A program made the position numbers and the translations under genes. 64,000 bases of DNA from an uncultured Selenomonadales bacterium (GTDB lineage: Bacteria > Bacillota > Negativicutes > Selenomonadales > Selenomonadaceae): contig CALFJB010000030.1 of the NCBI GenBank assembly GCA_937877565.1, positions 1 to 64,000 of the forward strand, in the 5' to 3' direction. Shown one piece after another: positions 51,717-59,269 of the stretch. The first letter of the stretch is position 1; the number at the start of each line of letters is the position of its first letter. The notes under the pieces were generated by a model. That model was not told where the DNA came from. It saw nothing but the letters and a program-made list of their open reading frames with translations, and did no database searches.

Positions 51717-51989
51717 ATGTTAGCTCAACGTGTTTTGTATAGAAATTACGCGGATTATTTGTATATTCTTAACTTGAACACTTTAAAATCTTATGTTTTT
51801 GATGGAATAGCTTGCGATTTGATGGATTATCTGTCAAATATAAAAAATATCGACGTGGAAAAAATTTTTGCTTATGTTGAAGAAAATTATGAAGTTGAAA
51901 ATCCGGCGCAAATGCGCGAAGAAATTTGCGAATTTGTAAATTTTTTACAATCTGAAAATATTTTGATTGGAGGTAATAATTATGACTGA
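51717..51989 (+). CDS. PqqD-like RiPP recognition protein
   Basis: A 90-residue protein with the PqqD/RRE fold pattern: beta strands LYILNLNTLKSYVFDGIACDLMDYLS followed by helices VEKIFAYVEENYEVENPAQMREEICEFVNFLQSENIL. PqqD-like proteins hold the leader of a precursor peptide and present it to a radical SAM enzyme. That is what follows: the precursor gene overlaps its end by eight bases and the radical SAM gene is next. A GGGAG site precedes ATG. A 147-base gap with no terminator separates it from the TerD fusion gene, so it may be co-expressed with the island or have its own promoter. Confidence 0.82.
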   Translation: MLAQRVLYRNYADYLYILNLNTLKSYVFDGIACDLMDYLSNIKNIDVEKIFAYVEENYEVENPAQMREEICEFVNFLQSENILIGGNNYD

Positions 51990-52167
51990 AAAAATTTTAA
52001 CTACAGTTGCAACGAACAGAAATGCACTTGCAGCAAAGAAAAAAAAGCTTTACAAAAAACCGACTCCCATAAAATTTATACAAAGAGATCATAGATTCAA
52101 GGGAACTTGTCTCTTTTGCGGACCACAAGTTGGCTGGGCATCAAATCCGCCTTGCGGAAGAGGCTAA
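51982..52167 (+). CDS. Candidate RiPP precursor peptide, 61 aa
   Basis: The ATG at 51982, with GGAGG nine bases upstream, opens a 61-residue peptide. Residues 1-41 look like a leader (MTEKILTTVATNRNALAAKK, then a lysine-rich stretch) and the C-terminal 20 residues like a core: TCLFCGPQVGWASNPPCGRG with Cys43, Cys46, Cys58, Trp52, Asn55 and a Gly-Arg-Gly end. The CxxC pair and lone cysteine could form thioether (sactionine/ranthionine) links, and W-A-S-N resembles cyclophane motifs of triceptides. No homologue recognised. It is between the PqqD-like and radical SAM genes (stop to next ATG, three bases). Core cleavage site is unknown. Confidence 0.75.
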   Translation: MTEKILTTVATNRNALAAKKKKLYKKPTPIKFIQRDHRFKGTCLFCGPQVGWASNPPCGRG

Positions 52168-52170
52168 AAT

Positions 52171-53217
52171 ATGAATTACATTAACCCTGAACAATTCATA
52201 GATGAAATTTGCGCCAAAAATCATATCCTTCAGCAAATTTGTTTTGAATTAACTTATCGTTGTAATGAACATTGCAAACATTGTTATGTTTTTGACGAAA
52301 AAAAATCTGCTGCCGAAGAATTAAGCGTTGAACATTATTTCAAGATTTTTGAAGACTTGCTTAAAATGAATACGTTGCATATAACTTTCACGGGCGGCGA
52401 TCCAAGTCAACGCAATGATTTTACTGAAATACTGCGCGGCGCGGTTGAACGCGGTTTTGCTGTCACAATTTTTACAAATGGCACGGGTTATTCTGAAGAA
52501 ACGCTTGATGAAATTATTAATATTCATCCTGCTATGATAAGTTTCAGCGTTTATTCCGGAATTCCCGAAGAACACGACGCAATTACCGGTGTAAATGGTT
52601 CATTTCAAAAAACTTTGGCAACGCTAAAAAAAGTTAAAGGAGCAGGAATATTGGTGACAATTAAAACTCCTGTAATGGCTCCAACATTAAACGGGTTACC
52701 GGCTGTTCAAGCGTTATGTAAAGAATTGGACGTACTCCCGGAAATTACATATTTTATTTCTGCAACCAATAATGGAAATATTTCGCCTACAAAATTGCGT
52801 TTAGGTAGCGTCGATAAGTACAAGCAAGTTATACGGCTTAAACAAGGCGAAAATTTTTCTGAAGATTTTCAGCCGCGAAACATTCACGACAAAATTTGCG
52901 GCGCAGGGCGAATTTCTTTAAGTGTGAATCCTTATGGCGAAGTTTTCCCTTGCAACGGTTTTCATTATCTACTGGGCAATATCAAAAATAATTCGATCAA
53001 CGAAATTTGGAATGGTGAGAAACTTTTTAAAATTTACAGATTAAAATTTGAACAACTGGGCGATAAATGCGTAAATTGCTTGTATCGTGATGATTGTATT
53101 TATTGTTTGGGAAGTGCACTTGCTGAAAACGGAGATATTTTTATTCCTGTTGAAGAAAGTTGCAAAATTGCCCGTGCAAATTATGAATTTCGCTTAGAAA
53201 ATTTATCTCGGACGTAA
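52171..53217 (+). CDS. Radical SAM/SPASM peptide maturase
   Basis: A 348-residue radical SAM enzyme. The [4Fe-4S] motif CNEHCKHC uses Cys31, 35 and 38; the SAM-binding GGDPSQ is at 75-80. A SPASM domain begins about 240 with seven cysteines (243, 261, 300, 303, 309, 312, 331) in the CX(n)...CVNCLYRDDCIYC arrangement for two auxiliary clusters. These enzymes crosslink or modify ribosomal peptides; with the PqqD-like protein and precursor upstream, it probably forms C-S or C-C bonds in the Cys/Trp-rich core. No transporter or obvious leader peptidase follows, which would leave processing to other genes. Confidence 0.9.
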   Translation: MNYINPEQFIDEICAKNHILQQICFELTYRCNEHCKHCYVFDEKKSAAEELSVEHYFKIFEDLLKMNTLHITFTGGDPSQRNDFTEILRGAVERGFAVTIFTNGTGYSEETLDEIINIHPAMISFSVYSGIPEEHDAITGVNGSFQKTLATLKKVKGAGILVTIKTPVMAPTLNGLPAVQALCKELDVLPEITYFISATNNGNISPTKLRLGSVDKYKQVIRLKQGENFSEDFQPRNIHDKICGAGRISLSVNPYGEVFPCNGFHYLLGNIKNNSINEIWNGEKLFKIYRLKFEQLGDKCVNCLYRDDCIYCLGSALAENGDIFIPVEESCKIARANYEFRLENLSRT

Positions 53218-53606
53218 AATCAAGGAAATATTTCAAAGTTACAGCGTTAAAACATCTGCAGAAAGATTTACTGCGCGAATATAAAATTTACATACCGACA
53301 AAAAACGAAATTGAAACCTTCAATAAAAAATTCAGACTTGCTTTGATATTATTGGCAAAAATCATCGGAAAAATTACCAAATGGCAGAAACGCGAGATTT
53401 TTTGTTGCCGTTGCTGATGAATGGACAAGTTAATTTCAAGGAGGAACATTTTTAAAACTAGCACTTTGAGTTATAGCGATATTGACATTTTAAGAAAAAT
53501 AGTTTATCCTACTTGAAATTATTTTTAAATTGATTATACGGTGATTCGATAAACGAAAGCCTGTAAAACTTTTCGGAGTTTTGCGGGCTTTTTTGCATTT
53601 GAGGAG
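53218..53606. other. Gap with a coding remnant, ended by a terminator
   Basis: A frame without a start codon (53217 to about 53424) reads SRKYFKVTALKHLQKDLLRE, then YKIYIPTKNEIETFNKKFRL and on to a stop, which looks like the tail of a deleted gene. A ribosome-like AAGGAGG near 53440 has no frame after it. The rest is AT-rich without signals until the terminator. Confidence 0.45.
53557..53595 (+). terminator. Strong terminator after the RiPP genes
   Basis: AAGCCTGTAAAACT (53557-53570) pairs over 14 positions with AGTTTTGCGGGCTT, then six T. It separates the radical SAM unit from the esterase gene. Confidence 0.85.
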
Positions 53607-54349
53607 ATGTTCAAATTGTATTGGTACAGTAAAAATTTGCGGCGAAATATGAATGTGAAAATTTACGGCGTGGGCGGCTTGCCAATTTTAGTTTTTCCGA
53701 CGCAGGACGCAATGAGCGATAACTTTGAAAATTTTGGAATGATTGACACGCTGGACGAATTTATTAAAAGCGGACAAATTCAACTTTTCTGCGTCGATAC
53801 TGTGGATATTGAAACGTGGTCGAATGTTTACGGCGATAAACAATGGCGGGCGGCGCGTCAAGAAAGTTACTACAACTATATAATTGAGGAAGTTTTGCCG
53901 CTGATTCAAGAAAAAAATTTGTCAAAAAATTTGCCGATTGTTGCAGGTTGCAGTTTGGGCGGCTTACATTCTGCGATAGTTTTTTTTCGCCGTCCTGAAC
54001 TTTTCGGCGGTATGTTGTCACTTTCCGGCGTTTACGATGCAAAATTTTTTTTCGACGGCTGGTTAAATCCTACGCTTTACGACAATTCGCCGATGGATTT
54101 TCTAAAAAATATTTCGCCAAATCATCCTTACATTGACATTTACAACGCCAAAAAAATAATTTTGTGCATTGGGCAGGGCAAGTGGGAAGAGGAAGGACTC
54201 CGCACAACTTCCATAATGAAAAATATTTTTGCTGAAAAAAATATTTCTGCGTGGACTGATTTTTGGGGCTTGATGTTGATCACGATTGGTATTGGTGGAA
54301 GAAACAAATTTTATATTTTCTGCCGGAATTTCTGAAGGAGGCGCGGTAA
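53607..54349 (+). CDS. Esterase D-type alpha/beta hydrolase, frameshifted near the C-terminus
   Basis: The frame 53607-54335 encodes a 242-residue putative esterase: LPILVFPTQDAMSDNFENFGM, then CSLGGLHSA with the nucleophile Ser in GCSLGG, and PELFGGMLSLSGVYD. After FWG near base 54265 the frame diverges; one inserted base there would restore LDVDHDWYWWKKQILYFLPE and a stop at 54347-54349, which abuts the ATP-grasp start. The His of DVDHDW is the expected catalytic residue, so the current product lacks it. Start: GAGGAG directly precedes ATG 53607; a TTG at 53613 has better spacing. The family often sits next to ATP-grasp genes. Confidence 0.75.
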
Positions 54350-55543
54350 ATGAATTTTATTTTTATATCGCCGAATTTTCCAAAACATTATTGGCAATTC
54401 TGCGACAGGTTGCACAAAAACGGCGTCAACGTTTTAGGTATTGGCGACGCGCCTTTTGAAAATCTGCGCGACGACCTCAAAAATTCGCTGACAGAATATT
54501 ATTTTGTGGAAAATCTGCAGGACTACGAAAAAGTTTTTCAAGCAGTTGCATTTTTCAGTTTCAAGTACGGGAAAATTGATTGGCTTGAATCCAACAACGA
54601 ATTTTGGCTGGAGCAAGATGCAAAACTGCGAACAGATTTTCACATTACGACGGGTGAACAATTTAAAAACATCCGCCGAATTAAAAATAAATCTGCAATG
54701 AAAAAATATTACGCGCTGGCGAATGTTCCAACTGCCCGCCTTCACAAAATTACAACGCTTGACGCGGCGAAAAATTTTATTTCTGAAGTTGGTTATCCCG
54801 TGATAATTAAACCTGATAACGGCGTTGGCGCAACGGATACTTTCAAAATTTGCAATGAAACTGATTTGCAAAATTTTTTCAACAATCATACCGGCGTACC
54901 GCACGTGATGGAAGAATTTATAACGGGCGATATTTGTTCATACGACGCAATTTTAAATTCAAATTCCGAGCCGCTTTTAGAGTCAATGACAGTTTGGCCT
55001 CCGTCGATTATGGACATAGTTTTAAAACAGTTGGATTTATCCTACTATACAACAGATTTTGCGCCAGAAAAACTTTGCGAAGTCGGCAGAAAAACTGCAA
55101 AGGCGTTTGGCGTGAAAAGTCGATTCGTGCATTTGGAATTTTTCAGATTGACGCAGGCGAAAAAAAATTTGGGTAACGTCGGCGACTTTGTAGGACTTGA
55201 AGTAAATATGAGACCGGCGGGCGGTTATACGCCTGATATGATAAATTTTGCACACTCAACTGACGTTTATAAAATTTGGGCTGATATGGTTACAAGTGAT
55301 AAAAGAATTGTGCAGGACAGCGGCAAACATTTTTATTGCGTGTATGCAAGCCGCCGCGATTGTCACAGTTACAAAAATTCGCACGAAAATATTTTGTCAA
55401 GGTACGGCAAAAAAATTGTAATGTGCGAACGTATGCCGGAAATGATGATCCCGCAAATGGGAAATCAAATGTACACGGCGAAAGTTGCAAATTTGGAAGA
55501 AACGCAAGAATTTATAAAATTTGTACAGGAAAAATCACAATGA
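54350..55543 (+). CDS. ATP-grasp ligase paired with the esterase
   Basis: A 397-residue ATP-grasp enzyme. The N-terminal pre-ATP-grasp domain starts FIFISPNFPKHYWQFCDRLHKNGVNVLGIGD; the central domain has NKSAMKKYYALANVPTARLH, VGYPVIIKPDNGVGATDTFKI (ATP-binding loop) and PHVMEEFITGDICSYDAIL; and FVGLEVNMRPAGGYTPDMINFAHS carries the metal-binding glutamate and Asn. Such enzymes join a carboxylate to an amine or thiol; many esterase/ATP-grasp pairs are conserved but uncharacterised. GGAGG lies nine bases before ATG, inside the end of the esterase gene. Closed by a bidirectional terminator. Confidence 0.87.
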   Translation: MNFIFISPNFPKHYWQFCDRLHKNGVNVLGIGDAPFENLRDDLKNSLTEYYFVENLQDYEKVFQAVAFFSFKYGKIDWLESNNEFWLEQDAKLRTDFHITTGEQFKNIRRIKNKSAMKKYYALANVPTARLHKITTLDAAKNFISEVGYPVIIKPDNGVGATDTFKICNETDLQNFFNNHTGVPHVMEEFITGDICSYDAILNSNSEPLLESMTVWPPSIMDIVLKQLDLSYYTTDFAPEKLCEVGRKTAKAFGVKSRFVHLEFFRLTQAKKNLGNVGDFVGLEVNMRPAGGYTPDMINFAHSTDVYKIWADMVTSDKRIVQDSGKHFYCVYASRRDCHSYKNSHENILSRYGKKIVMCERMPEMMIPQMGNQMYTAKVANLEETQEFIKFVQEKSQ

Positions 55544-55570
55544 AAAATTTTTCTGAAAATATTTTTGAAT

Positions 55571-55606
55571 AAAAAAATAGCGGCAACCATACCGCTATTT
55601 TTTATT
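55571..55606. terminator. Bidirectional terminator
   Basis: AAATAGCGG (55575-55583) pairs with CCGCTATTT (55592-55600) and A/T runs flank both sides, between the convergent ATP-grasp and cheB genes. Confidence 0.85.
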
Positions 55607-55628
55607 GTCTAAAAGCAAAATGTAAAAT

Positions 55629-56213
55629 CTATTGCGTTTTGTTGGCAAGTGAAGTAATTGCAAGCGGCATCCCTTGCAAAGGCATTTGTTTTAAAACCGC
55701 GCCACATTCAAAAGCTGATTTTGGCATTCCGTAAACTGCGGAAGTTGCCTCATCCTGCCCCAAAGTATACGCGCCCTTTTTTTTCATTGCCAATAAACCT
55801 GCCGCGCCGTCCTTGCCAATTCCCGTTAAAATGACGCCCAATGACGCCGCGCCTACCAATTCAGCAACCGAGAAAAATAAAACATCTACAGCCGGTCTGC
55901 AGGAATGAACAGGCGGAGCCATAAAGCAACGAATATGTAAACCTTGCGGCGATTGAATCAATTTCATATGAATACCGCCGGGCGCAATGTAAACATGGTT
56001 AGGTTTTATAACTTCGCCGTCTTCGCCTTCCTTGACAGTAAGCGCACATTCTTTATTCATTCGGTCGGCAAACATTTTTGAAAATCCCGCCGGTATGTGC
56101 TGTACAATGACTATTGGAGGAAGCGGCGGATGCAATTTTGTTAGAATCGCCGCCAGTGCCTCAACTCCGCCTGTTGATGATCCTATTGCTATTAATTCAA
56201 TTTTTTTTGACAT
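55629..56213 (-). CDS. cheB: CheB-type protein-glutamate methylesterase, stand-alone domain
   Basis: A 194-residue CheB catalytic domain without the receiver domain. The triad is visible: Ser in AIGSSTGGVEAL, His in VIVQHIPAGFS, Asp in ILTGIGKDGAAGLLAMKK. MNKECALTVKEGEDGEVIKPNHVYIAPGG and the HSCRPAVDVLFFSVAE stretch are typical. It removes methyl groups from chemoreceptors. Without a receiver domain its control must differ from classic CheB; no other che gene is nearby. Start ATG 56211-56213 follows GGAGG by eight bases. Confidence 0.9.
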   Translation of the reverse strand: MSKKIELIAIGSSTGGVEALAAILTKLHPPLPPIVIVQHIPAGFSKMFADRMNKECALTVKEGEDGEVIKPNHVYIAPGGIHMKLIQSPQGLHIRCFMAPPVHSCRPAVDVLFFSVAELVGAASLGVILTGIGKDGAAGLLAMKKKGAYTLGQDEATSAVYGMPKSAFECGAVLKQMPLQGMPLAITSLANKTQ

Positions 56214-56234
56214 ATTGCCGCCTCCCTCCAAATT

Positions 56235-57440
56235 TTAACGCGGTTTTGCAAAAATCATTCTGCCTGCAGAAGTTTGCAACGCCGAAGTAACTTCAACTGA
56301 AATTGTCCTGCTTAAATATCTGTGCCCGTTTTCAATAACAATCATTGTTCCATCATCAAGATACGCCACGCCTTGACCGGGCTCCTTGCCGTCACGAACA
56401 ACTTGTACTTTCATAGTTTCGCCGGGAATTACAACGGCTTTAACCGCGTTTGATAAATCGTTAATGTTCAAAACTTCGACGCCGCGCAGTTGTGCAACTT
56501 TATTCAAATTAAAATCGTTTGTAATAATCTTGCCGCCAATTTTTTGAGCAAGTCGAACCAATTTAGAATCAACCTCGTGAATATCTTCAAAGTCAATGTT
56601 CATAATTTCGACTTCAAGCGGCGATTCATCCTGAATTTTTTGTAAAACGTCAAGCCCGCGCCGACCGCGTACACGACGTAAACTGTCAGCTGAATCTGCA
56701 ATGTGCTGAAGTTCTTCAAGCACGAAAACCGGAATTAACAATTTGCCTTCAAGAAAACCTGTCTTGCAAATGTCTGAAATTCGCCCGTCAATAATAACGT
56801 TCGTATCCAAAATTTTGTAGTTTGGATTTTTCTTTTCTTTGATAAGGTTGACTTTCGGCGCGGGAGTTTCCTCCGCCGCAACTTCAACAGGTTTTTCAGT
56901 TTCGGCAGGTTCATTATCTTTAACGGTTTTATGTTCACGGCTTTTTAAAATTTCTTTCAAAGTTTTCGGTACAGATGAAAAACTGGCGGTAATTTCTTTG
57001 CGCTTCTTGATAGTTAAACGAATTCCCAAAGTACCAAGCACGATACTAAAAACAATCGGGATATAATTTCCAACAACGGGGATTCTTGCAAAGGCGTTGC
57101 CCAATAAATCAGCTATTATAAGTCCTATCGCCAATCCTGCCGCGCCTGCAAGTACGTCGTGAATTGGCATTTTACTAAGTTGTTTCTCTACAAATGCTGT
57201 AAAAATTCCAAGTTTACGAATTAAAAACGGCGACACGAACCAACCGGCAATTCCGCCTAGTGCCGCGCCAACTAAAATACAAATTAATCCGGCAACAGTT
57301 AATTGAAAAATTCCAAGCTCGACTTGAAAAAATTCTGTCGAAAGATATTGCGTAATTTGCGGGCTTGCCAATCTGAAAAGCGCGCCGCCCGCAATTATCA
57401 GCGTCAACATTATAAAATATTTTACGATTTTATCGAGCAT
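56235..57440 (-). CDS. PIN/TRAM domain membrane protein (YacL type)
   Basis: A 401-residue membrane protein. Four helices lie in residues 5-145 (YFIMLTLIIAGGALF, LTVAGLICILVGAALGGIAGW, VLAGAAGLAIGLIIADLL, YIPIVFSIVLGTLGI); a PIN nuclease-like domain spans about 215-335 with ILDTNVIIDGRISDICKTGFL and KIITNDFNLNKVA, which hold its acidic residues; a TRAM RNA-binding domain ends it (VVIPGETMKVQVVRDGKEPGQGVAYLDDGTMIVIENG). YacL-like proteins are widespread in Firmicutes and their role is poorly known. The start at 57440 has GAAGGTGAGG upstream. Confidence 0.92.
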   Translation of the reverse strand: MLDKIVKYFIMLTLIIAGGALFRLASPQITQYLSTEFFQVELGIFQLTVAGLICILVGAALGGIAGWFVSPFLIRKLGIFTAFVEKQLSKMPIHDVLAGAAGLAIGLIIADLLGNAFARIPVVGNYIPIVFSIVLGTLGIRLTIKKRKEITASFSSVPKTLKEILKSREHKTVKDNEPAETEKPVEVAAEETPAPKVNLIKEKKNPNYKILDTNVIIDGRISDICKTGFLEGKLLIPVFVLEELQHIADSADSLRRVRGRRGLDVLQKIQDESPLEVEIMNIDFEDIHEVDSKLVRLAQKIGGKIITNDFNLNKVAQLRGVEVLNINDLSNAVKAVVIPGETMKVQVVRDGKEPGQGVAYLDDGTMIVIENGHRYLSRTISVEVTSALQTSAGRMIFAKPR

Positions 57441-57511
57441 TAACCTCACCTTCTTTTTAAGGTAAAGAACGGCAAGCAGCAAAAATTTTTGCCGCCGCCA
57501 TTCTAAAATTT

Positions 57512-57859
57512 TTAAGCCGGTGTCTTGATTATCAGTGCAATAAAAATTAAATCTTCGTCGCCGACACTTTCTATACCGTGCATACCGCCATCGCCGCAAA
57601 AAGTAGTTTCGCCAACGCCAACTTCATAAAATTTATCGTTGTCGTTGTATTTCGCCTTACCTTGTAAAATGTAGTAAGTTTCAGAGTTGCCGTAATGATA
57701 ATGTGCGCCAATGGACGCGCCGGGCGGAATTACAACTTTTGCAAACATTTCGCACTGTCCAAGCATTTCTTTTGGCGTCAAAAGGTGTGTAATTTGAATT
57801 TCGCCTTTACCGCCGGCTTTATTCAGCGCAGTAACGGTTTCACTTTTAATAACAGGCAT
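57512..57859 (-). CDS. Cupin domain protein
   Basis: A 115-residue single-domain cupin. Motif 1 is PPGASIGAHYHYGNSETYYILQGKAKYND with the metal-binding His-His-Glu, and motif 2 is GGMHGIESVGDEDLIF with the last His. The N-terminal QITHLLTPKEMLGQCEMFAKVVI is typical of small cupins near sugar-metabolism genes. It probably binds a metal and may sense or isomerise a small sugar-like ligand. It lies 11 bases after rfbD and 70 before the PIN/TRAM gene. Confidence 0.85.
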   Translation of the reverse strand: MPVIKSETVTALNKAGGKGEIQITHLLTPKEMLGQCEMFAKVVIPPGASIGAHYHYGNSETYYILQGKAKYNDNDKFYEVGVGETTFCGDGGMHGIESVGDEDLIFIALIIKTPA

Positions 57860-57870
57860 TTCGTTACCTC

Positions 57871-58716
57871 CTATTTCTTTTTATAATCGGCTAAAAATCT
57901 TGTAATTGCGTCTTGCCACGTGGGCAAACGTTTAAATCCTGCGTCGTCCAAAGATTTTTTACTCAAACGAGAATTGAAAGGACGTTTGGCAGGCGTGGGA
58001 TAATCTGACGTAGGAATTTTTTCGACAGCAGTTTTGTAACCGGCTTGCTTGAAAATTTCTTCGGCGAATTCCGCCCAACTGCAAAAACCCTCGTTAGTGG
58101 CGTGATAAATTCCGTACTTTTCAGATTTAATCATATCGACAAGGAGCGGGGCTAAATCTGCCGTGTAAGTCGGACTTCCAATTTGATCATCAACCACGCT
58201 GATTTTTTTGCGGCGTTTATCAAAATTTAACATAGTTTTGACAAAATTTTTGCCGTTGCTGCCGAATACCCAACTAATCCTGACAATAAAATAATTTCTC
58301 AACAGTGCAATAACAGAATCTTCGCCCAAAAGTTTACTTTTGCCGTAAATGTTTTGCGGAGCTTTTTCATCTGAAATTTCGTAAGGCGTTTCGCCGTCGC
58401 CGCCAAAAACATAATCTGTACTAATGTAAAGCATTTTCGCGCCAATTTCTTTGCAGGCTTCGGCAATTTTGCGCGTGGAAAGTCCATTAACTGTTAAAGC
58501 AAGTTCGGCTTCGTCTTCGGCTTTGTCAACTGCCGTATAAGCCGCGCAATGTATCACGGCGTCCGGCTTTTTCTCAAGGATAAAATTTTTTGCACTTTCG
58601 GGATCGCTTAAATCAATTTCTTTGCGTGTTGTACCGATAAAATCTTCACCGCGACGCTCCAACTCTTTAACAACGTCGTAGCCGAGCTGTCCGGTAATTC
58701 CTGTAACCAGTATCAT
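57871..58716 (-). CDS. rfbD: dTDP-4-dehydrorhamnose reductase
   Basis: A 281-residue RmlD reductase, the last enzyme of dTDP-L-rhamnose synthesis. VTGITGQLGYDVVKEL is the NAD(P) motif; VIHCAAYTAVDKAEDEAELALTVNGLSTRKIAE, STDYVFGG, YGKSKLLGE (Tyr-Lys of the active site) and RISWVFG follow, and the tail has RPFNSRLSKKSL. It lies 29 kb from rfbBCA, completing the pathway. The ATG at 58714-58716 has GAGGTG 12 bases upstream. It follows the 128-residue gene by 17 bases. Confidence 0.93.
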   Translation of the reverse strand: MILVTGITGQLGYDVVKELERRGEDFIGTTRKEIDLSDPESAKNFILEKKPDAVIHCAAYTAVDKAEDEAELALTVNGLSTRKIAEACKEIGAKMLYISTDYVFGGDGETPYEISDEKAPQNIYGKSKLLGEDSVIALLRNYFIVRISWVFGSNGKNFVKTMLNFDKRRKKISVVDDQIGSPTYTADLAPLLVDMIKSEKYGIYHATNEGFCSWAEFAEEIFKQAGYKTAVEKIPTSDYPTPAKRPFNSRLSKKSLDDAGFKRLPTWQDAITRFLADYKKK

Positions 58717-58733
58717 CTTAAAAAAATTCACCT

Positions 58734-59120
58734 CTATCTAATTTCTTCAGCGTCTTCAGGGTGTTTTCTGATATAAGCCATATATTTTTGACATTCTTCC
58801 TCAAAGTTTTTATCTTCGGTTGCTGAAAGTTGAAATGACATCATTGCAACTGAACAAATGCGCCCAATTTCATGCGGCTGGAAAGTTTTTACCAAATGCA
58901 ACACGGTTTTAACTGATTCGTCTAAAATTTCTCTGTCGTACTGCGCGAAACGATTTAAAAGCAACATATCAAACATTTGCTGTTCCAAAGGCGACCAACC
59001 GAGCGCAATTCCGGCGTTAGAGCGCGGGTATTGCCCGTGAATATCAATATCTTCATCCACGTCTTCAATTTCGGGGATATACAATTCTTCGTCGTCGTCG
59101 AAAACTACCGGTTTTCTCAT
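58734..59120 (-). CDS. Acidic hypothetical protein, 128 aa
   Basis: A soluble, acidic protein starting MRKPVVFDDDEELYIPEIEDVDEDIDIHGQYPRSN; after residue 40 it is helical (WSPLEQQMFDMLLLNRFAQYDREILDESVKTVLHLVKTFQPHEI). No cysteine cluster, signal or membrane segment. I do not recognise a family. It has a GGAGG site and a divergent control region shared with the giant NTPase gene; it heads the rfbD-cupin-PIN/TRAM run. Confidence 0.65.
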   Translation of the reverse strand: MRKPVVFDDDEELYIPEIEDVDEDIDIHGQYPRSNAGIALGWSPLEQQMFDMLLLNRFAQYDREILDESVKTVLHLVKTFQPHEIGRICSVAMMSFQLSATEDKNFEEECQKYMAYIRKHPEDAEEIR

Positions 59121-59269
59121 AAAAAGTACCTCCTATTATTTTTTTGAATACCATTACTAGTATATACTCAAAAATAATTTTACGCAAGTTTAGGCAAATT
59201 TCGGCGGCAGGATTTTTTTATTTTGGCGTCAAATATCTTTGTATTATTTATTTTGAGGAGGGATTGTTA

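Noticed and set aside
51967..51981. Longer start of the RiPP precursor (five more residues)
   Set aside because: That start lies on the GGAGG site itself; ATG 51982 has proper spacing.
56235..57599. 53-residue N-terminal extension of the PIN/TRAM protein
   Set aside because: The extension is highly basic, overlaps the cupin gene and lacks a ribosome site; ATG at 57440 begins a membrane helix after a good site.
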